A stretch of 64,000 bases of DNA from the NCBI RefSeq assembly GCF_030211955.1, contig NZ_JASODI010000015.1, positions 1-64,000 of the forward strand, read 5' to 3'. The notes beneath the pieces are model-generated. The model was given only the letters and a program-made list of their open reading frames with translations. It ran no database searches and was not told the origin of the DNA. Source of the stretch: Corynebacterium frankenforstense (GTDB taxonomy: Bacteria > Actinomycetota > Actinomycetes > Mycobacteriales > Mycobacteriaceae). The translations under genes and the position numbers were made by a program. Positions 1 to 7,850 of the stretch are shown here, piece by piece; position 1 is the first letter of the stretch, and each line of letters opens with the position of its first letter.

Positions 1-39
1 CGCCACCGCGGGCCCGGCCGGCTCTCCTAGCCTGGGGCC

Positions 40-1113
40 ATGAGCTCCACCGACCACACGACCCCGACAGACACCACAACCGGCGCCGCCGTCGGCATCG
101 TCTCCGACGACGGGCTGGCCGCCGCCCGCGTCGGCGGCGCCGTCGAGGAGCGCGACCGAGTGCGCACGGTGGTCGGCACCGTGCCGCTCAACTCCGACGG
201 CGACCTGGACCTGGCCGGGGCAGGCGAGCGGATGCGCCGCGAGGAGGGCTGGTCGCGGCTGATCTACGTCACCGACCTGCCGCTGACGGCCGAGCGCCGC
301 CCCGTGGTCCGCCAGTCCCGCCCGGACGGCTCGGTCGCCGTCGTCTCGCTGCCCGCGCTCGGCGTCCTCGGCGTCTCCCGGCGGCTGCGCCGCCAGCTCG
401 CCGCGCTGCACGCCTTCGCCGAGGAGTCCGGGGACGACAGTGAGACCACTACCGCCACCGGCGGCGACGGCGAGGGTTCCGACGACGAACTGGCCGCCAC
501 CCACGTCCTGCGCGGGCCGCTGGCCCGGCTGCGGCTTCTGGCCGGCATGATCCGCTGCAACCGCCCGGCCACGCTGCTGCGCGCGCTGACCGGCTGCCTG
601 GCAGCCGTCGCCGCGACCGGCGGGTTCGGCATCTTCTACGGCTCGATCTGGCAGATGGCCCACTCGATCCCGCCGTGGCGCCTGGCGCTGACGGCGCTGG
701 TCTCGGTGGCCGTGCTCTGCGGCTGGCTCGTCTTCCACAACGGCATGTGGCACCGCGGCGGGCGGGTCTCGCCGTGGCGGCGCCGCCTGGACAACCTGTC
801 CACGCTCGGCACCGTTGGCCTGGCCACCTGCGCGATCTACCTGGCGGCGGTGGCGATGATGCTCTTCCTCGCCGTCGTGGTCGTCCCGCCGGACTACCTG
901 GCCGAGCAAATCTCCGCGCCCGTCGGCCCCGCGACCTACCTGGCCATCGCCTGGTTCGCCGCCTGCCTGGGCACGATGGGCGGCGCGCTGGGCTCCAACT
1001 TCGACCGTGACGTGACCATCCGCAGCGCGACCTACTCCAAGCGCGAGTACGCCCGCCGCGTGCGCTCCGGCTACTACGACGAGGAGGACGGTTCGCAGCA
1101 GGTGCGGGGGTAA
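40..1113 (+). CDS. Conserved membrane protein of unknown function
   Basis: A 357-residue protein I cannot assign to a named family. Residues 1-165 look soluble and acidic in part, with a Glu/Asp/Gly/Thr-rich stretch near residues 125-150. The C-terminal half has four likely membrane segments, around residues 185-205, 215-235, 255-285 and 295-315, and ends in a charged tail. A TAGCCT box at 28-33 lies six bases before the ATG, so the message is probably leaderless. The gene runs in the same direction as the deacylase gene 14 bases downstream. Function unknown; being a real gene is well supported by length, codon use and the start signal. Confidence 0.75.
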   Translation: MSSTDHTTPTDTTTGAAVGIVSDDGLAAARVGGAVEERDRVRTVVGTVPLNSDGDLDLAGAGERMRREEGWSRLIYVTDLPLTAERRPVVRQSRPDGSVAVVSLPALGVLGVSRRLRRQLAALHAFAEESGDDSETTTATGGDGEGSDDELAATHVLRGPLARLRLLAGMIRCNRPATLLRALTGCLAAVAATGGFGIFYGSIWQMAHSIPPWRLALTALVSVAVLCGWLVFHNGMWHRGGRVSPWRRRLDNLSTLGTVGLATCAIYLAAVAMMLFLAVVVVPPDYLAEQISAPVGPATYLAIAWFAACLGTMGGALGSNFDRDVTIRSATYSKREYARRVRSGYYDEEDGSQQVRG

Positions 1114-1127
1114 GATCAGACGTCACC

Positions 1128-1646
1128 ATGTCGAAGAAGAAATCCGCCGCCGCCACTCCCGCCCTCGAGCAGCTCGACGCCGCGGGCATCGACTACCGCC
1201 TCGAGCGCTACAACGCCGACGCCCACTCCGCCGACGGCTTCGCGCTCGACTCCGCCGAGCACCTCGGCGTGGACCCCGCGGCCGTGTTCAAGACGCTGAT
1301 GACGGTCCTCGACGGCGACGAGGCGCTGATCGCGATCGTGCCCGCCACCGCGACGCTGAACCTGAAGAACCTCGCCCGCGCCGCCGGCGGCAAGCACGCC
1401 GAGATGATGGACCGCAACCGCGCGCAGGTGGTCACCGGCTACGTCGCCGGCGGCATCTCCCCGCTGGGCCAGAAGCACCCCCACCGCGTCTTCCTCGACG
1501 AGTCCGCCATCCTGCAGGAGAACATCTTCGTCAGCGCCGGCCGCCGCGGCTGGTCCCTGGCGCTGGCCCCCGACGACCTGCTCGCCGCCGTCGGCGAGCA
1601 GGGCGCCTACGCCGCGATCGCGGACTTCACCCGCCACCACCACTAG
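1128..1646 (+). CDS. ybaK: Cys-tRNA(Pro)/Cys-tRNA(Cys) deacylase, YbaK/EbsC family
   Basis: A 172-residue single-domain editing enzyme that hydrolyses mischarged aminoacyl-tRNA in the cytoplasm (established for the YbaK family). The family core is visible: AAVFKTLM with the conserved lysine at residue 55, then IVPATATLNLKNLARAAGGK and VTGYVAGGISPLGQ. Length is normal for the family. A TAAGAT box at 1111-1116 lies eleven bases before the ATG, suggesting a very short leader. The gene converges on ramB, and a palindromic repeat fills the gap between their stop codons. Confidence 0.9.
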   Translation: MSKKKSAAATPALEQLDAAGIDYRLERYNADAHSADGFALDSAEHLGVDPAAVFKTLMTVLDGDEALIAIVPATATLNLKNLARAAGGKHAEMMDRNRAQVVTGYVAGGISPLGQKHPHRVFLDESAILQENIFVSAGRRGWSLALAPDDLLAAVGEQGAYAAIADFTRHHH

Positions 1647-1651
1647 CTCGA

Positions 1652-1737
1652 TTGCCGACGTCCCGCCGGTCACCGGGGCTGCACCACGCACCCCGGGCGC
1701 GGGTGCGCGCCGGGGGCGCGCACCGGGACGTCGTCAA
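1652..1737. repeat. Interspersed palindromic element, intact copy
   Basis: The outer arms TTGCCGACGTCCCG (1652-1665) and CGGGACGTCGTCAA (1724-1737) are complementary at 13 of 14 positions. Inside is a second hairpin, GGTGCGCGC (1702-1710) with GCGCGCACC (1716-1724). The element lies between the convergent stop codons of ybaK and ramB, so it could act as a bidirectional terminator. Related copies recur across the window. Confidence 0.8.
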
Positions 1738-1748
1738 TTGAAGAGGCG

Positions 1749-3209
1749 TCAGTACGGCGCGATCGAGGAGCGGTGCGGGTCGATCGACAGCTCGGACTGG
1801 ATCGGCGGGAAGGCGCGCTGCGGGCAGCCGGCGCGGGTGCACACGCGGCAGCCGGTGCCGATGCGCGCGGCCGTGGAGACGTCGTCGAAGTCGAAGCCCT
1901 CGGCGTAGACGGTGCGGTGCGCATGGCGGGTCTCGCAGCCCAGCCCGATGACGAAGAGCTTGCCCGGGGTGTTGAAGGCGCCCTGGTGGTGGCGCACGGT
2001 GCGCGCGATCCACAGGTAGGTGCGCCCGTCGGGCATCTGCGCGAACTGGCGCGAGATCCGGCGCGGCTGGGAGAAGGCGTCGTAGACGTTCCACAGCGGG
2101 CAGGTGCCGCCGGCCTGGGTGAGGTGGAAGCTCGTGGCGGACTGGCGCTTGGAGACGTTGCCCGCCCGGTCGACGCGGATGAAGGTGAACGGCACGCCCG
2201 TCAGGCGGGGCCGTTGCAGCGTGGACAGGCGCGAGGCGACCGTCTCGTAGCCCAGCCCGAAGGTGTGGCAGAGCAGCTCGACGTCGTAGCCGGTGCGCTC
2301 GGCCTCGGCGTGGAAGAGCCGGTAGGGCAGCGTCAGGGCGGCGGCGTAGTAGAGGCCGAGGCCGCGGCGGGCGAGGTTGCGGGAGTCCTCGCCGGTCAGC
2401 GCCTCGTCGTCGAGGAGCGGCTCGATCAGCGGGGACTGCTCGAGGTGGGCGAGCTCCGCGGCCATGCGGAAGGCGACCTGGCCGGGGTCGAGCAGGCGGG
2501 ACAGCCGCAGCCTCAGGGTCTCCGGGTCGAAGCTGTGCAGCACCCCGCCGGCCGGGTCGACGTACTCGATCTCCACGCCGTGGCGCTCGTTGAGCCGCCG
2601 GGCCAGCGTCTCGGCGAGCTCGGCGACGCCGAAGCGGCGCACGCTCAGCTCCGCGGCGGTGTCCTCTGCGGCGCGGTCGAGGGTGTCGATGTAGTTGCGG
2701 CGTGTGTAGAAGAAGTCGCGGACCTCCTCGTGCGGCATGGAGGTCGACAGGATGCCGAGGTTGCGGCGCCCGAGGCGGCCGCCGGGGGAGTCCTCGCCGT
2801 GGGCGTCGTCGGGCAGGCGGCGGGTGTCGGTGGCCAGGGAGAGCTTGTCGCTGACGTTGCGGTACCGGCGGTGCATCTCGACGAAGGTGCGCGCGATGCC
2901 GGGGTGCTGGCGGACGAACTCGGAGAGCTCCTGCATGTCCGGGGTGCGCGCGCCGAGCTCCTGGTCGAGGACGACGTCGCGGACCTCGGCGACGAGGCGG
3001 GAGTCGTCGTCGCTGGAGAAGAAGGCGGCGTCCACGCCGAAGGTCTCGGTCACCCGCGCGAGGACCGCGACGGTCAGCGGGCGGACGTCGTGCTCGATCT
3101 GGTTGACGTAGCTGGCGGAGAGCCCGAGCGCCTCCGCGAGGGCGGCCTGGCTGAGGTCGCGTTCGCGGCGCAGCTGACGCAGCCGGCTGCCCACGTAGAC
3201 CTTTCCCAT
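1749..3209 (-). CDS. ramB: RamB-type transcriptional regulator (XRE, ScfR family)
   Basis: A 486-residue regulator. An XRE helix-turn-helix spans about residues 6-65 ([20 protein letters not shown], then [15 protein letters not shown]). A long IrrE-like middle and the C-terminal Cys-containing domain of short-chain fatty acid regulators follow, with [14 protein letters not shown] and [15 protein letters not shown]. In Corynebacterium glutamicum RamB controls acetate metabolism and lies divergent from sdhCAB, as here. On the minus strand a TAAGAT box at 3218-3223 lies eight bases before the ATG, consistent with a leaderless or nearly leaderless transcript. The name rests on domain architecture plus conserved neighbourhood. 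Confidence 0.88.
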   Translation of the reverse strand: MGKVYVGSRLRQLRRERDLSQAALAEALGLSASYVNQIEHDVRPLTVAVLARVTETFGVDAAFFSSDDDSRLVAEVRDVVLDQELGARTPDMQELSEFVRQHPGIARTFVEMHRRYRNVSDKLSLATDTRRLPDDAHGEDSPGGRLGRRNLGILSTSMPHEEVRDFFYTRRNYIDTLDRAAEDTAAELSVRRFGVAELAETLARRLNERHGVEIEYVDPAGGVLHSFDPETLRLRLSRLLDPGQVAFRMAAELAHLEQSPLIEPLLDDEALTGEDSRNLARRGLGLYYAAALTLPYRLFHAEAERTGYDVELLCHTFGLGYETVASRLSTLQRPRLTGVPFTFIRVDRAGNVSKRQSATSFHLTQAGGTCPLWNVYDAFSQPRRISRQFAQMPDGRTYLWIARTVRHHQGAFNTPGKLFVIGLGCETRHAHRTVYAEGFDFDDVSTAARIGTGCRVCTRAGCPQRAFPPIQSELSIDPHRSSIAPY

Positions 3210-3362
3210 GGCCCGTCATCTTAGCCGCCGGCCTCCCCGCGGGCTGTGGGGGTCGTCGGGAGGCGGCGCCGGGGCGCGTGCCAGGAAACTGGGAGGAAAC
3301 GGCGGTCTTTCAACCTAAAGGTTGACACCTTTAGGGGTGATGCAAAGGAGAGTCGAATAAAT

Positions 3363-3378
3363 GGTGACCAATCTCACT
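3363..3378. promoter_or_regulatory. GlxR (CRP family) operator candidate
   Basis: GGTGACCAATCTCACT has perfect GTGA-N6-TCAC half-sites and matches 9 of the 12 defined positions of the GlxR consensus TGTGANNTANNTCACA. GlxR control of sdhCAB is established in C. glutamicum; its use here is inferred. Confidence 0.65.
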
Positions 3379-3453
3379 ATTAGTAAAAACCTACTGCATC
3401 TCATATCGTCCGCGCCGTTATTTTCGGTCTTTAGGACCTACGGGACCAAACCT

Positions 3454-3472
3454 CTAGGTAAGCCTGTCCTAG
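3454..3472. promoter_or_regulatory. DtxR-type iron box candidate upstream of sdhC
   Basis: The 19-mer CTAGGTAAGCCTGTCCTAG agrees with the corynebacterial DtxR consensus TTAGGTTAGCCTAACCTAA at 14 of 19 positions and keeps symmetrical CTAGG/CCTAG ends. It lies about 100 bases before the sdhC start. Binding is inferred from the match only. Confidence 0.5.
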
Positions 3473-3574
3473 GAAAAATGGGGGGGGAGGTGGCGGACGT
3501 ATCGGGTACCCCCATTAACGGGTGGGTAACGCGGGGCGGGACCCCCTAGAGTTGGAGGGGACATTGGAGGTGTC

Positions 3575-4345
3575 ATGACTGTCAAAAACCCGGACCGTGA
3601 AGCAATCCGTCACGGCAAAATCTCGACCGAGCCCCTGCGCGACAAGCCGGCCGTCCCGTCTTGGGCGCTGAAGCTCGGCATGGCCGTCACCGGCCTGATC
3701 TTCTGTGCATTCGTCGTCGTGCACATGGTGGGCAACCTGAAGCTCTACCTGCCCGCCCACGAGGACGCCCACGGTGTCGTCCGCCCCGCTCTCGACATCT
3801 ACGGCGAGTTCTTCCGCACCGTCGGCGAGCCCATGTTCCCGCGCACCTCGCTGCTGTGGATGCTGCGCATCGTCCTGCTGGCGTGCCTGATCATCCACGT
3901 CTACGGCGCGTTCGCGCTGCACGGGCGTTCCCGTCGCTCCCGCGGCAAGTTCAGCCGCAGCAACCTGATGGGCGGCATGAACTCGTTCGCCACCCGCACG
4001 ATGCTGGTCACCGGCGTCGTCCTGCTGCTGTTCCTCATCTTCCACCTGATGGACCTGACCATGGGTGTCCAGCCGGCCGCAGCGGACGTCTTCGAGCACG
4101 GTGAGGTCTACGCCAACGTCGTCGCGAGCTTCTCGCGCTGGCCGGTCGCGATCTTCTACATCTTCGCGATGCTGATGCTGTTCCTGCACCTGACCCACGG
4201 CATCTGGCTCGCCGCCAGCGACCTGGGCATCACGGGCAAGCGCACCCGTCAGGTCATCCTGTTCCTCGCCTACCTCGTCCCCGCGATCGTCGTGATCGGC
4301 AACATCATCCTGCCGCTCTCCGTCGTCGTCGGTTGGGTCAGCTAG
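3575..4345 (+). CDS. sdhC: Succinate dehydrogenase cytochrome b subunit
   Basis: A 256-residue membrane anchor of the Bacillus-type, single cytochrome b succinate:menaquinone oxidoreductase. Five membrane helices are visible (about residues 31-55, 88-112, 138-162, 187-212 and 226-250). Histidines expected to ligate two haems occur in VVHMVGNL, IIHVYG, IFHLMD and FLHLTHG. GGAGG four bases before the ATG supports the start. It is the first gene of sdhCAB, followed by sdhA after 48 bases. Haem demand ties it to the hem cluster further along the window. Confidence 0.93.
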   Translation: MTVKNPDREAIRHGKISTEPLRDKPAVPSWALKLGMAVTGLIFCAFVVVHMVGNLKLYLPAHEDAHGVVRPALDIYGEFFRTVGEPMFPRTSLLWMLRIVLLACLIIHVYGAFALHGRSRRSRGKFSRSNLMGGMNSFATRTMLVTGVVLLLFLIFHLMDLTMGVQPAAADVFEHGEVYANVVASFSRWPVAIFYIFAMLMLFLHLTHGIWLAASDLGITGKRTRQVILFLAYLVPAIVVIGNIILPLSVVVGWVS

Positions 4346-4393
4346 GTAACGCGACAGCGACCATCAAGGGACGACTAAGGAAAAAGGAATTCC

Positions 4394-6406
4394 ATGAGCA
4401 CTCACACTGAAACCCAGGAACGTCCGGAGTTCACCGCACCGGACAGCAGCGTCGAGGGCGTCAGCCTCGGCAGTGTCCTGGACTCGCACGAGCCCAAGGG
4501 CGTGCCGACCAAGGACATGTGGCAGCACCAGAAGAACCACATGAACCTGGTCTCGCCGCTCAACCGCCGCAAGTTCACCATCCTCGTCATCGGCACCGGT
4601 CTCTCCGGCGGTGCCGCGGCCGCGGCCCTCGGCGAGCTCGGTTACACGGTGAAGTCCTTCACCTACCACGACGCCCCGCGCCGCGCCCACTCCGTCGCGG
4701 CCCAAGGCGGCATCAACGCCGCCCGCGGCAAGAAGGTGGACAACGACTCCGCCTACCGCCACGTCAAGGACACCGTCAAGGGCGGCGACTACCGCTGCCG
4801 CGAGTCCGACTGCTGGCGCCTGGCCTACGAGTCGGTCCGCGTCATCGACCACATGAACGCCATCGGCGCCCCGTTCGCCCGCGAGTACGGCGGCTCCCTG
4901 GCCACCCGCTCCTTCGGCGGCGTGCAGGTCTCCCGCACCTACTACACCCGTGGCCAGACGGGACAGCAGCTGCAGCTGTCCACCGCCTCTGCACTGCAGC
5001 GGCAGATCCACCTGGGCAACGTCGAGATCTTCACGCACAATGATCTGCAGGACTTCATCATCACCGAGCACGACGGTGTGAAGCGCGCCCGCGGCATCGT
5101 GACCCGCAACCTGGTCAACGGCGAGCTCCAGACCTTCCGCGGCCACGCCGTGGTGCTGGCCACCGGCGGTTACGGCAACGTCTACGGCATGACCACGCTG
5201 GCCATCAACTCGAACTCCTCGGGCATGATGCGCGCCTACGAGCGCGGCGCCTACCTGGCCTCGCCGGCGTTCATCCAGTTCCACCCGACCGGCCTGCCGA
5301 TCAACGCGGACTGGCAGTCGAAGACGATCCTGATGTCGGAGTCGCTGCGTAACGACGGCCGCATCTGGTCGCCGGTCACCGAGGGGGACGACCGCGACCC
5401 CAACGACATCCCCGAGGACGAGCGCGACTACTTCCTGGAGCGCCGCTACCCGGCCTTCGGCAACCTCGTCCCCCGTGACGTCGCCTCGCGTGCCATCACC
5501 CAGCAGCTCGAGAAGAACCTGGGTGTCGGCCCGAACCACAACTCGGTGTACCTGGACTTCCGCGACGCCATCCAGCGCCTCGGCAAGGACACCGTGGTCG
5601 AGCGGTACTCGAACCTGTTCAAGATGTACCACGAGGCCGTCGGCGACAACCCGCTGACCAGCCCGATGCGCATCGCCCCGACCGTCCACTTCTCCATGGG
5701 CGGCCTGTGGACCGACTTCAACGAGATGACCTCGATCGACGGCCTGTTCGCCGCCGGCGAGTGTTCGTGGACCTACCACGGCGCCAACCGCCTCGGCGCG
5801 AACTCGCTGCTGTCGGCCTCGGTCGACGGCTGGTTCACCCTGCCGTTCACCGTGCCGAACTACCTCGCCGACCACCTCAACGAGCCGCTGATCGACGAGA
5901 ACGACCCGGCCATCCAGGAGGCCGTCGACCGTGCCCGCAAGCACATCGACTACTTCCTCAACAACGACGGCCCGGACCCGCACGGCCCGGACTACTACCA
6001 CACCAAGCTGGGCAAGCTGCTGTACTACGCGTGCGGCGTGGCTCGTGAGGACCACACCACCCGCGACGGCATCGCCAAGATCCGCGAACTGCGCGCCGAC
6101 TTCATGAAGAACGTGCGCGTGCCGGGCCGCGGCGACGAGATGAACCAGGTCCTGGAGCGCACCCTGCGCCTCTACGACTACTTCACGCTCGCCGAGCTGA
6201 TGTGCGTCGACGCCCTGGACCGCGACGAGTCCTGCGGCGCCCACTACCGCCTCGACCATCTCTCCGACGAGGGTGAGGCCGAGCGCGACGACGAGCACTG
6301 GTGCTTCGTCTCGGCATGGGAGGACAACGGCGAGGGCAAGTTCATCCGCCACGCCGAGCCCCTGCACTTCGAATCGATCCCGCTGCAGACAAGGAACTAC
6401 AAGTAA
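4394..6406 (+). CDS. sdhA: Succinate dehydrogenase flavoprotein subunit
   Basis: A 670-residue catalytic subunit oxidising succinate to fumarate in the TCA cycle and respiratory chain. The FAD-binding Rossmann motif VIGTGLSGGAAAAALGELG begins near residue 63. The covalent-FAD region RAHSVAAQGGINAARGKK is near residue 97. The substrate-site segments HPTGLP and GGLWTDF and the FAD-domain segment GECSWTYHGANRLGANSLL are present. Length fits the larger actinobacterial and Bacillus-type proteins. The stop overlaps the sdhB start (TAATG). Confidence 0.95.
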   Translation: MSTHTETQERPEFTAPDSSVEGVSLGSVLDSHEPKGVPTKDMWQHQKNHMNLVSPLNRRKFTILVIGTGLSGGAAAAALGELGYTVKSFTYHDAPRRAHSVAAQGGINAARGKKVDNDSAYRHVKDTVKGGDYRCRESDCWRLAYESVRVIDHMNAIGAPFAREYGGSLATRSFGGVQVSRTYYTRGQTGQQLQLSTASALQRQIHLGNVEIFTHNDLQDFIITEHDGVKRARGIVTRNLVNGELQTFRGHAVVLATGGYGNVYGMTTLAINSNSSGMMRAYERGAYLASPAFIQFHPTGLPINADWQSKTILMSESLRNDGRIWSPVTEGDDRDPNDIPEDERDYFLERRYPAFGNLVPRDVASRAITQQLEKNLGVGPNHNSVYLDFRDAIQRLGKDTVVERYSNLFKMYHEAVGDNPLTSPMRIAPTVHFSMGGLWTDFNEMTSIDGLFAAGECSWTYHGANRLGANSLLSASVDGWFTLPFTVPNYLADHLNEPLIDENDPAIQEAVDRARKHIDYFLNNDGPDPHGPDYYHTKLGKLLYYACGVAREDHTTRDGIAKIRELRADFMKNVRVPGRGDEMNQVLERTLRLYDYFTLAELMCVDALDRDESCGAHYRLDHLSDEGEAERDDEHWCFVSAWEDNGEGKFIRHAEPLHFESIPLQTRNYK

Positions 6407-7155
6407 TGAAACTTCATCTTGAGATCTGGCGTCAGGCCGGGCCGACCCAGGACGGCGCCTTCGAGTCTCTCGACGTCGACGACGCGGTTGAGCAGATGTC
6501 GATTCTGGAGCTTCTCGACCACGTGAACGGGAAGCTGATCGAGCAGGGCAAGGAGCCCTTCGCCTTCGCCTCCGACTGCCGTGAGGGCATCTGCGGTACC
6601 TGTGGTCTGACCGTCAACGGTCGTCCGCACGGCGCCGGCAAGAACTCGCCAGCGTGCCAGCAGCGCCTGTTCAACTACAACGACGGTGACACGCTGAAGA
6701 TCGAGCCGTTCCGCTCGGCCGCGTTCCCGATCATCAAGGACATGGTCGTCGACCGCTCCGCCCTCGACCAGGTCATGGAGCAGGGCGGCTACGTCTCGAT
6801 CAACGCGGGTACCGCCCCGGACGCCGACACGCTCCACGAGAACCACCAGCTCGCCGAGTGGTCGCTGGACCATGCCGCCTGCATCGGCTGCGGCGCCTGC
6901 GTCTCCGCCTGCCCGAACGGTGCGGCCCACCTGTTCACCGGCGCCAAGCTCACCCACCTGTCCAAGCTCCCGCTGGGCAAGGAGGAGCGCGGCCGCCGCG
7001 CCCGCAACATGGTCGACCAGCTCGAGCAGGACTTCGGCCACTGCTCGCTCTACGGCGAGTGCGCCGACGTCTGCCCGGCGGGCGTCCCGCTCTCGGCAGT
7101 GGCGGCCGTCACCAAGGAACGCGCCCGTGCCGCCTTCCGCGGCAAGGACGACTAA
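6406..7155 (+). CDS. sdhB: Succinate dehydrogenase iron-sulfur subunit
   Basis: A 249-residue electron-transfer subunit between the SdhA flavin and SdhC haems. The N-terminal ferredoxin domain carries the 2Fe-2S cysteines in CREGICGTCG and a later CQQ. The C-terminal domain carries CIGCGACVSACPNG and CSLYGECADVCPAG for the remaining clusters. The ATG at 6406 shares its first base with the sdhA stop and gives the usual MKLHLEIWRQ start, so translation is probably coupled. Confidence 0.95.
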   Translation: MKLHLEIWRQAGPTQDGAFESLDVDDAVEQMSILELLDHVNGKLIEQGKEPFAFASDCREGICGTCGLTVNGRPHGAGKNSPACQQRLFNYNDGDTLKIEPFRSAAFPIIKDMVVDRSALDQVMEQGGYVSINAGTAPDADTLHENHQLAEWSLDHAACIGCGACVSACPNGAAHLFTGAKLTHLSKLPLGKEERGRRARNMVDQLEQDFGHCSLYGECADVCPAGVPLSAVAAVTKERARAAFRGKDD

Positions 7156-7200
7156 GCTGAAGTAACACAACGGCGGACACGTAGAAAAGGAAGTCGACAG

Positions 7201-7560
7201 ATGTCCCAGCACAGCGTCGTCGCCGACACGGCGTCGGAGACCCACCCCGCCTACACGGGGCGGATGCACTACATCGAGGGCTACGACCCGGTCAGCTTCG
7301 CCGCGCCGCACTCGTCGCTCGTGCGCTCCCGCACCTGGATCGGCATGGGCATGGTCCTGGCCGGTCTCGCCCCGCTCGGCATGCTGCTGTGGGTCGGTGC
7401 CATGCAGACGCGTAGCGCGTCCTTCGAATTCCCGACCACGACGTACCTGATCATCGGTATCGTCCTGGCGGTCATCGCCCTGGGCGTCGGGTCCTCCCTG
7501 ATCTACAGCGGACGCAGCAAGTACTTCCAGTACCGGAAGGAGACCGGGCGCAAGAACTAG
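7201..7560 (+). CDS. Small membrane protein of the sdh operon
   Basis: A 119-residue protein with two membrane helices (about residues 43-65 and 80-103), a polar N-terminus and a basic C-terminal tail. It starts 45 bases after sdhB, preceded by AAAAGGAAG at 7187-7195, so it probably belongs to the sdh transcript. Small membrane proteins occur at this position in other corynebacteria. Function unknown; an assembly or accessory role is only a guess from position. Confidence 0.8.
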   Translation: MSQHSVVADTASETHPAYTGRMHYIEGYDPVSFAAPHSSLVRSRTWIGMGMVLAGLAPLGMLLWVGAMQTRSASFEFPTTTYLIIGIVLAVIALGVGSSLIYSGRSKYFQYRKETGRKN

Positions 7561-7611
7561 CCCGGCGCCTTCGCGCGCACGTCCGGGTCGATCTCGCCCC
7601 GGCACCTCCAG

Positions 7612-7658
7612 GCGGCGCGGCAGGTTCCCTCAACGGGGAGCCGCCCGCGCCGCTTTCT
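7612..7658 (+). terminator. sdh operon terminator
   Basis: Stem GCGGCGC (7612-7618) / GCGCCGC (7647-7653), with further pairing inside the loop, is followed by TTTCT. It lies 52 bases after the last gene of the operon. Confidence 0.65.
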
Positions 7659-7717
7659 GCTGCACGCACGGCGCCGGTAGCGTGGGGGCGGGTCGAGCGC
7701 CAGGGAGGAGGACCGGG

Positions 7718-7807
7718 ATGCTCCGCAAGATCGGGATGATCTGCGCCGCGCTGATCACGCTGATCGTCGCCGTGCAGCTGATCGCCGCCGGCGTCGACAT
7801 GCTCTGA
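7718..7807 (+). CDS. 29-residue single-pass membrane peptide
   Basis: ATG at 7718 opens a 29-codon frame ending TGA at 7807. A strong ribosome binding site, GGGAGGAGGA (7703-7712), lies five bases before it, and a TAGCGT box sits at 7678-7683. The peptide begins MLRKIGM, then is almost entirely hydrophobic with the helix-like stretch ICAALITLIVAVQLIAAG, and ends VDML. The basic N-terminus and acidic C-terminus suit an inside-out membrane insertion. It lies between the sdh terminator and the DUF445 gene. No family recognised; the start signals make it likely translated. Confidence 0.6.
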   Translation: MLRKIGMICAALITLIVAVQLIAAGVDML

Positions 7808-7850
7808 GGCCGCCCGCGGTCAGCGTGCCGCGGCGGGGGATAATGGCCGC

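Larger units (their letters stand above)
3210..3574. promoter_or_regulatory. ramB-sdhC divergent regulatory region
   Basis: A 365-base intergenic region with an AT-rich centre (about 3305-3480), unusual for this GC-rich window. It holds an inverted repeat CCTAAAGG (3314-3321) / CCTTTAGG (3328-3335) whose spacer is exactly TTGACA, a GlxR-like site, a DtxR-like site, and a possible sdhC -10 box TAGAGT at 3547-3552. GGAGG at 3566-3570 is the sdhC ribosome binding site. A TGCAAAGG stretch at 3341-3348 resembles half of a RamB site (known consensus near ACTTTGCAAA). Which sites are used cannot be settled from sequence. Confidence 0.7.

Noticed and set aside
3361..3549. A 62-codon open frame with AAGGAGAG before its ATG, upstream of sdhC
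   Set aside because: It overlaps the GlxR-like and DtxR-like sites, its base use changes abruptly along its length, and its product shows no protein-like pattern. It is better read as the regulatory region; a leader peptide cannot be fully excluded.
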